64,000 bases of DNA from Bathelium albidoporum (taxonomy: Eukaryota > Ascomycota > Dothideomycetes > Trypetheliales > Trypetheliaceae), in assembly GCA_021031095.1 (NCBI GenBank), contig JAGFVP010000064.1, positions 59,857 to 123,856 of the forward strand. Reading direction: 5' to 3'. The notes under the pieces are model-generated. The model was not told the DNA's origin, ran no database searches, and saw nothing but the letters and a program-made list of their open reading frames with translations. Positions 57,107 through 64,000 of the stretch are shown here, in pieces (positions within the stretch are counted from its first letter, which is position 1; each line of letters begins with the position of its first letter). The position numbers and the translations under genes are program-made.

Positions 57107-59330
57107 ATGAACGGCGACAACTATTCGTCGCGAGGTAATTATCCATTTTCATCATCTCTGACTAGCAACTAACAAGTTCTAGCAGACCGTCATGGCTCCC
57201 GACGCGATGACCTGGTAAGCGGAATTTTTATTTATACTCTCCCAAGCTGGCGTCTATGGTCGCCTAGCTCTAGCACACAACGCGCACTATCTTCCAGACC
57301 GGAAAGAAATTCTTCGTCGCAATCAGAACATAGCATGCCACATTTTATGGAATCGGATTCGCTCGCGCTATTTCCTATCCTACCGTCTTCACTCCATAAG
57401 CCGCTGGTTAGCATTCGTTTTATGAGACTACACTCAACCCTTGTGGGACCGGAGTCTGCAAAAGCACAGTTCGAAATCAACGCCGCAAAGCTCGCAGAGG
57501 CACCGAATGATCAGCGTGTCCGCGGTTGTGGCTACAAATTTAGAATTTCAAGTTCCAAAGTCAAGCCCACAATAGCTAATGCGTTGGTAGAATCCTCGGC
57601 GAAGGGATGGTGATCGCGACGAACACCGCGACCGCGAGCCACATCGCGAGCGAGACCGAGACCACAACCGCGACCGCGCCCGCGACCGAGATCGGGAGCA
57701 TAATCGCGACCGAGACCGGCGCCGACGTTCGAGATCACCAGGCGGACAGCGTAGCTCCCGACGTGATTTTGAAGGCGACACCTATTCTTCCAGTCGAGAC
57801 TATCGGGAGCGCGAGCGAGAGGACCGATACAGAGACAGGCGAGGTGAGAGGGAATGGGACAGGGACCGAGGAGACCGTGACCGACGCGAGGCCCGCCGTG
57901 ACGACGACCGACCACCGCAGCGTCGGGAACGTGACCTTTTCGATGATGAGCGACGCGGGAGCCGGAGGGACCGCGATGGCTTCGGCGGGGCTGGTGCGAT
58001 GCAAGGAGGAAGAAAGAAGAGCGCGACTCCACCACCCAAGAAGAGAGAGCCTACTCCGGATCTTACAAACGTGGTGTCCATTCTTGAACGAAAACGACGC
58101 CTCACACAATGGGATATCAAGCCGCCAGGTTATGAACACGTTAGCGCGGAATCTGCGAAGATGTCAGGCATGTTTCCTCTTCCGGGAGCACCACGCCAGC
58201 AACCTGTGGATCCCAGCAGATTGCAAGCGTTAAACCAGCCCCAAGGCCAAGCAAGCACGAATGCACTGAAACCCTCGAGTGCCCGCCAGTCCAAGCGACT
58301 TTTCTTATACAACTTCACCGCTGGTTCGACCAACGATTCAATTCAGGAATACTTCAATCTCGAATTGAACGGCCTCAACGTAGTTTCCGGCATCGACCCT
58401 TGCCTTTCCGCTCAGTTGTCCAGAGACAACAGCTTTGCCATGCTGGAATTCAAAGCTCCTGAGGATGCCACGATGGCTCTGGCCTTGGATGGAACTAGCA
58501 TGGAAGGAGACGATGTGCGAGCATCCAATGGCACGTCCAACGGCAATGCATCCGGCCTTGTGATCAAGCGTCCAAAGGACTACATCATGCCAGCTGTGGC
58601 CGATGACGTTGACATGGAAGAAGGCGCAGTCTCAGGCCATGTACCAGACACGCAAAACAAACTGTGCATCTCACGCATTCCGGCATACCTTACAGAAGAT
58701 CAGGTGCAAGAGCTACTCGTCGCCTTTGGTGCTCTCAAGTCATTCGTGTTAGCTAAGTATACATCCACCGAACAGTCCAAAGTAAGCCATTTTTCTTTCC
58801 AGCTGATTGATTTGATGCTCATCATCGACCAGGGTATCGCGTTCTGTGAGTATATTGATCCCAGCTCGACCGAGGTCGCCCTGGAAGGACTTAACGGCAT
58901 GGAACTCGGTGACCAGCTACTCAAGGTTACTCGCGCTTCCATCGGCATTCAACAAGCTTCTGGCCTGGAAATGGGTGTCAATGCCATGTCAATGTTGGCA
59001 GGCACGACCTCGGACGCTCCAGACCAGGGTCGCGTCTTGCAACTTCTGAACATGACCACCGCCGAGGAGCTAATGAAGGACGGCGAGTATGAGGGAGTGA
59101 TGGAGGATGTGGAAGAAGAAGCCGCAAAATACGGCAAGGTCTTGGAAATCAAGATTCCTCGTCCGGTCGGCGGGAGGGAAGTGAATGGGGTTGGAAAAGT
59201 GTTCATCAAGTTTGCGGAGTCGGCCGCGGCGCAGAAGGCACTGAGAGCCTTGGCTGGTCGGAATTTCAGCAGCAGGACGGTTGTGGCTACTTTCTTTGGA
59301 GAGGAGTATTTTGACATTAATGCGTGGTGA
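57107..59330 (+). CDS. U2AF2: Splicing factor U2AF large subunit
   Basis: Four exons (57107-57134, 57186-57214, 57591-58781, 58833-59330) give 581 residues. An Arg/Asp/Ser-rich domain (about 8-140) is followed by the U2AF-small-subunit-binding LTQWDIKPPGYE (near 190). Then come RRM1 (about 250-330, RLFLYNF), RRM2 (about 375-450, NKLCISRIP, GIAFCEY) and the C-terminal UHM (about 480-581, RVLQLLNM, GKVFIKF). The protein binds the polypyrimidine tract and branch-point factor at 3' splice sites. Intron 1 ends in a tandem acceptor TAGCAG, giving an optional Ala. Intron 2 is 376 bp, unusually long. Intron 3 (51 bp) has no stop and keeps frame, so it would add 17 residues inside RRM2 if retained. 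Confidence 0.93.
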
Positions 59331-60098
59331 TTAGGGGGGGGAGTTTGTTTCTTCTGTGCTCGATGAGGTACATTTCCTGCTTTCCATGAAATTCATCCAA
59401 CGCTCCGGCTGCGGGCTCTCCCATTAACACCGTGGCTATCGCCGAATTTCTTGATGTAGATCAGCGACAATGCGAGCCACTACCAAAATTGAGTGACGAT
59501 GATTTGTAGAGGACTTGATATACTGAGAGTAGACACCTGTCGGTGTCGAGTGAGCTCGGTGCAGTGGCATTGTCACCCAAACTCCCTTGATGGTTGCATA
59601 GATGGACAACTCATAGTCCCAAATACACTGCTCTCACAGGCTGATATGAATCTATTCAGACGGGAACCTTTTCAACGGCGACAAAAAAGAACGTGCTCAC
59701 AATAGCATGTGGGCGGCTTTGTTCCCCAGCGGCGGAAACGGACGCCCGACGTCAGCAAATGAACCTCACCACTTCACACTCCTCACCAGGCAAAATCCAA
59801 ATCGCTGCTCCCCTTCACGCGCCCCCCTCCCAGCTTCTCCCTTATTCATAACGATATCTGCGACCTCTCAAGACATCTAATCCGATTTGCGAACGACTCA
59901 AAGGCCTTTCCGCGAACCTGAAAGCGCATCAAACCGACCAACGTGACAGCATCCTCGGATTCTGCGCCGTTGTACCCCAGAACTGCGCTTTGCGACACAC
60001 ATCCCGCACCTATCCCAGATATCCATAGATGATTCTTAGATTTGAACATCGCGACGACCGGAGGTGAGGCGCGACCGTGGGGTCGAGGGCCTCCAAGA
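59331..60098. other. Intergenic between U2AF and TAF2
   Basis: This is the U2AF 3' untranslated region and TAF2 promoter. A short G run follows the U2AF stop. An ATG at 60030 precedes the TAF2 start, out of the TAF2 frame without splicing, so a small upstream frame or a 5' intron is possible. No other gene seen. Confidence 0.5.
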
Positions 60099-63000
60099 TG
60101 CCCGGCCTCATCGAGACGCCAGGACTGCCGCTGCCGCCGCCACCGCCGCCGCCTCACTCCGTCGGTCCTGGGTTCTCCGTCCACTCGCAGAGGGTGGAGC
60201 TCGATATCGATTTTCGCACGCAGAAGCTGAAGGGCAAGACCGACATCACCATCCAGCCGCACTCCAAGGACCTTCGGACCGTCAAGCTCCACTGCCGGCA
60301 GTGTGTCCTGAAGCGCTTGAATGTGGAGGGCAAAGGGCCAACGCTGAATTATGAGGATCCATACGGTAACCTCAAGATTCCAGACGCATACACGGCGCTG
60401 CAACACCACATTGTGTCCCAGAAGCTTGAGCCTGCGCTGAGGGATACGCCCGAAGAAGAAATCAGTCTCACCATACCGAAGAGCGTGAAGATAGATGAGC
60501 AAGATCCATTCTCGACGGCAGCTCAGCGCATGCTATTGGCGAGAAGTAGCATCGGCAGCAAGAGACAAAGTGATGCGCCCACTCCAGTCACAGAAGTGCC
60601 AACAATTTTAAAGACGGCTGGAGGTGGCGAAAATGACGCGCGGTTTACGCCCATCAGGATACATGTGGAATTCGAGGTCTCCGACTTCCGAGACGGGCTG
60701 CATTTTGTTGGCATGGAAGACGGAGACGCGAGATACCCTCATGTGTACACACGAAATACTGGGTCGCCAAGGGTCGCGTCGTGTATCTTTCCCTGTGTAG
60801 ATGATCCGCTGGCTCGCTCGAGCTGGGAGATCTTGATCCGGTGTCCGCGTACGCTCGGCGATGTCTTCGCGAATCCGAAGCCTCTGACCAACGGCGTCAA
60901 CGGCCACGCGAAAACCAATGGCATTCTTACCAATGGTGTTTCGGAAAACGCCATAGACGAAGGATACACTGGCCCCGAATTTACGGAGCAAGAGAAGGCC
61001 ATGGAGCTTGCTGTGGTCTGTTCTGGTGACTTGACCGATGAGATTGTGGATCCAGCAGACAACACGAGAAAAACTGTGTCATTCACATGTGCTGCCGAAG
61101 TTGCGCCCCGCCATATTGGCTTCGCGATTGGTCCCTTTGAACATGTTGACCTGTCGGAGTTTCGCGATGTCGATGAGGATGAGAAATTGGGCTCAAACGC
61201 GTTCCGGGTACATGGATTTTGCTTACCAGGGAGAGCCGACGAGGTTCGGAACACTTGTTTCCCGCTGTCGAGGGCCATAGATTTCTTCACAATGCAGTAT
61301 GGTGCTTTTCCCTTTACAAGCTACAAGGTCTGCTTCGTGGATGATCTGGTTACTGATGTGGCTGATACTGCTGGACTATCCTTGTGCAGCAATCGGCTGC
61401 TCTTCCCAGAAGATATTCTCGAACCAATCGATCACGTTACGCGCGTGTTGACACATGCGCTTGCCTCGCAATGGATTGGTGTCAACATTATCCCAAAGGA
61501 TGCCAGCGATACCTGGGCCATTGTGGGGATTGCCTATTACATGACTGATCAATTTCTGAGAAAGCTCTCCGGGAACAACGAGTTTCGATACAGACAGAAG
61601 CTTGCTGCCGATAAAGTCGCCGAGCAGGATCTGATGCGGCCATCGCTTTACACGCTTGGCTCGATTCTACATCTTGATCCAGGAGAGATGGAGTTTATGG
61701 CTTTGAAAGCCCCGCTCGTACTCTTCATTCTAGATAAGAGGTTGACAAAGGCGAGTTCTACTATCGGTATGGCTCGCATTATTACTAGAATCTTCATCAA
61801 CGCAAAAACGGGTGACATCGAGAACGGTGCTATCGACACGGCTTATCTCATCAAGATCTGCGAACGTATAGGTCACCTGAAGCTGGAGTCGTTTTTTCAG
61901 CAGTGGGTCTATGGCGCTGGTTGTCCGCAATTTTCTGTCACGCAACGCTTCAATAAGAAGAAGCTTGTTGTCGAGATGCTCATCAAACAAGTACAGAACG
62001 ACCGGCCATCATCCAGAGAGATAAGACCAGAGTCGTTTTACCGAGAAGTAGAGGAAGACGAAAAGCACGTATATGAGGGCACGGTGCCGCCTGTTTTCAC
62101 AGGGCCCATGACGATTAGGATTCACGAGGCTGATGGCACCCCTTATGAACACATAGTGGAGATCAAAGAGGCCACCACCAAGTTTGAGATTCCGTACAAC
62201 ACAAAGTACAAGCGATTAAAGCGAAGTCGGCGGCAAAAGGAGCGTGCTGCTGCTGCAAACGGAGTCAATCCCAATGATGAAACTCAAGACGATGTCCTAC
62301 TCTACTGTTTGGGTGACGTGCTACAGACAGATGAAGACGTCGCAGAGTGGCGTCTGACGGACTGGTCAAAGGATGATGAAGATCGGATGAGCCAAGAATC
62401 GTACGAATGGATCCGTATGGACGCGGACTTTGAATGGATTTGCAAGATGCAACTTGCAATGCCCCACTACATGTTTGTCTCTCAGTTGCAACAAGATAGG
62501 GACGTTGTTGCACAGCTAGAGTCAGTACAGTACCTCGTCGCACAAAAGGCACATCCTCTCATATCTACGATTCTCACTCGGACACTCATGGATCATCGAT
62601 ACTTTCATGGAATTCGAACCGCTGCCGTAGCAGCGTTGGCTAAGTGTGCAAGAGATGAGCTTGACTGGATCGGTCTTTTCCATCTAGAGAAAGCATTTCA
62701 AGACTCGTTCTGTCTTCCAAACTCACCGATGACGCGCTCCAACGACTTTTCAGACCGCACCTCCTACCTCATCCAGTGTGCTATACCAAGAGCCATTTCA
62801 AACGTTCGCGACAACAGCGGCAAAAGTCCGTTACGTGCCAAACGTTTCTTCGTGGACAAGCTAAAATTCAACGACAACTCTAACAACGATTTCTCCGATG
62901 TACATTACGTTTCTACCCTTCTCTCCTGCCTCGCCGAAACTCTTATCAATCGTAGTATCTCTGGTGGTTTCGACTTTACGTTTGACGATGAAGAAGAAGA

Positions 63001-64000
63001 CAGGGAAGAAGTCTTCAAACGCAATGCGCTAAATGAAATCGAACGCTATCGGCGCATCGATGAATGGATCTCATCCTACCAAAACATCTTCTCCACCACC
63101 GCCATTGATTGCCTTCAACGTCTCATGCAAAACAAGGTCATTCCTCATAAGGTCATGGACATTCTCCAATACACTCGCCCGGGCAATGCAGACGTGCTTC
63201 GTCTCAAAGGCTTCCGCGCGCTTGTCGAGCTTGGCACGTTCCGCGATACTGCAATAATGCGGTACATGTTCCATTCGCTGGCCACCGAAACATCTCCTTA
63301 CATGCGCACCGAACTCAAGGCTCTGATCGGCATTGGCCTCGGTAAAATAGCTATTGGCGAAGGCAAGACCGAAGGTCCAGACCAGCAGCAACTTGACGGT
63401 GGTCTCATAATCGAGCAAGAAGCTTCAACTGAATTGCGTGCCGCCGCCATTGCGCGTAAGCATAATATTTCGGACGCTGTCACTGCTCTACGAAAAGAAA
63501 TTGGCGGTGAGGAGGTTTTGCAAAAAGCTGTTTGGCACGCTGTCACGTCTCCCATCATCTCCATACCCGAAATGGGCCGTCTTCTCGGACTCTGCCGTAT
63601 GCTCTTCGAACCCGTCAGCAGCATGGTCGTCAAACTGTACTACCCACGCTACTGGAAAGTGCAGCACCAGGGTAATGGGAAACTACGCTTTTACCGCTCC
63701 ACTCGTATCCGCACGTCACCCATCCATCGCATACATCCTCCACAAATTCCATCACAGCCATCTCAACTCTCTACTACTGCAACAATAGCTGCAACAGCAT
63801 CTTCCGCACGCGCATTCTCCCAACAAATCACCCGCACCGCACACGACAGCCGCCGCAACAGCGCCATGGGACCTCCTCCCACACGCACCCACTCCATCTC
63901 CCTCTCCGCCAACTCCGCCGCCCGCAAACTCTCCGGCTCGCCCCCCGCCTCCGCATCCTCGCCCGTCTCGACAACATCAAACTCGCACCTCCCCCCGGCC
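60099..64000 (+). CDS. TAF2: TFIID subunit TAF2 (3' end beyond window)
   Basis: The frame is open from the ATG at 60099 to the window end, 1300 codons without a stop, so the gene is incomplete at its 3' end. A Pro-run leader is followed by FSVHSQRVELDIDF, the start of an M1-aminopeptidase-like fold. The zinc-binding H-E-x-x-H of active enzymes reads H-A-L-A-S here (about residues 452-456), as expected for non-catalytic TAF2. HEAT-like repeats occupy the region after about residue 800. From residue 1215 on the sequence turns Ser/Pro/Thr-rich (low complexity) and is still open at the edge. TAF2 contacts initiator DNA within TFIID. No introns are apparent. Confidence 0.93.

Noticed and set aside
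57335..57613. Plus-strand frame inside the U2AF region that could be taken as a separate gene
   Set aside because: It lies in the long second intron and ends inside the Arg/Asp-rich exon in a different frame; no domain or start context supports it.
1..64000. CRISPR arrays, rRNA and tRNA genes
   Set aside because: No regular direct repeats with unique spacers and no credible tRNA B-box with matching arms were seen by eye; a tRNAscan-SE run would settle the tRNA question.

Overview
The window reads as nuclear DNA of a filamentous ascomycete (Pezizomycotina; I cannot place the class from sequence alone). The evidence is: short 48-110 bp GT-AG introns with CTAAC-like branch points; Zn2Cys6 regulators; DMATS and UbiA prenyltransferases; HET-domain and LINE relics; and fungal RAX2. 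There is no sign of a bacterial, plasmid or viral backbone.

Left part (about 1-37.4 kb), accessory. It is gene-sparse and carries a small biosynthetic neighbourhood without a visible PKS, NRPS or terpene-cyclase core. In order it holds a UbiA-type membrane prenyltransferase (+), a LINE remnant, a soluble DMATS-type aromatic prenyltransferase (-), a broken 3' half of a phenylalanine ammonia-lyase (-), a group A flavin monooxygenase (-), and a cytochrome P450 (+). A 189-bp MITE-like element sits in the promoter shared by the last two. Next come an F-box protein, a small membrane coiled-coil protein, a frameshifted methionine-aminopeptidase-like gene, an ARO80-like Zn2Cys6 regulator (-), a secreted GMC oxidoreductase (-) and a second Zn2Cys6 regulator (+). 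My inference is an aromatic acid that is prenylated, hydroxylated (possibly with decarboxylation) and oxidised by P450 and GMC enzymes. The PAL relic and ARO80-like regulator point to phenylalanine-derived precursors. The MetAP-like relic could be an old self-resistance copy. About 5 kb of non-coding DNA and a broken HET gene follow.

Right part (about 37.4-64 kb), core. It is dense with conserved housekeeping genes: BRR2 (spliceosomal helicase), CIA2 (cytosolic Fe-S assembly), an unrecognised small gene, RAX2 (polarity marker), a LanC-like protein, OGG1 (8-oxoguanine glycosylase), the large U2AF subunit, and the 5' 1300 codons of TAF2, which runs off the right edge.

I rebuilt exon structures by hand from splice signals, reading-phase arithmetic and family conservation. 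Several genes gain short or hidden exons this way (DMATS, monooxygenase, P450, ARO80-like factor, RAX2, LanC-like, OGG1, U2AF). No alignment or database search was run.
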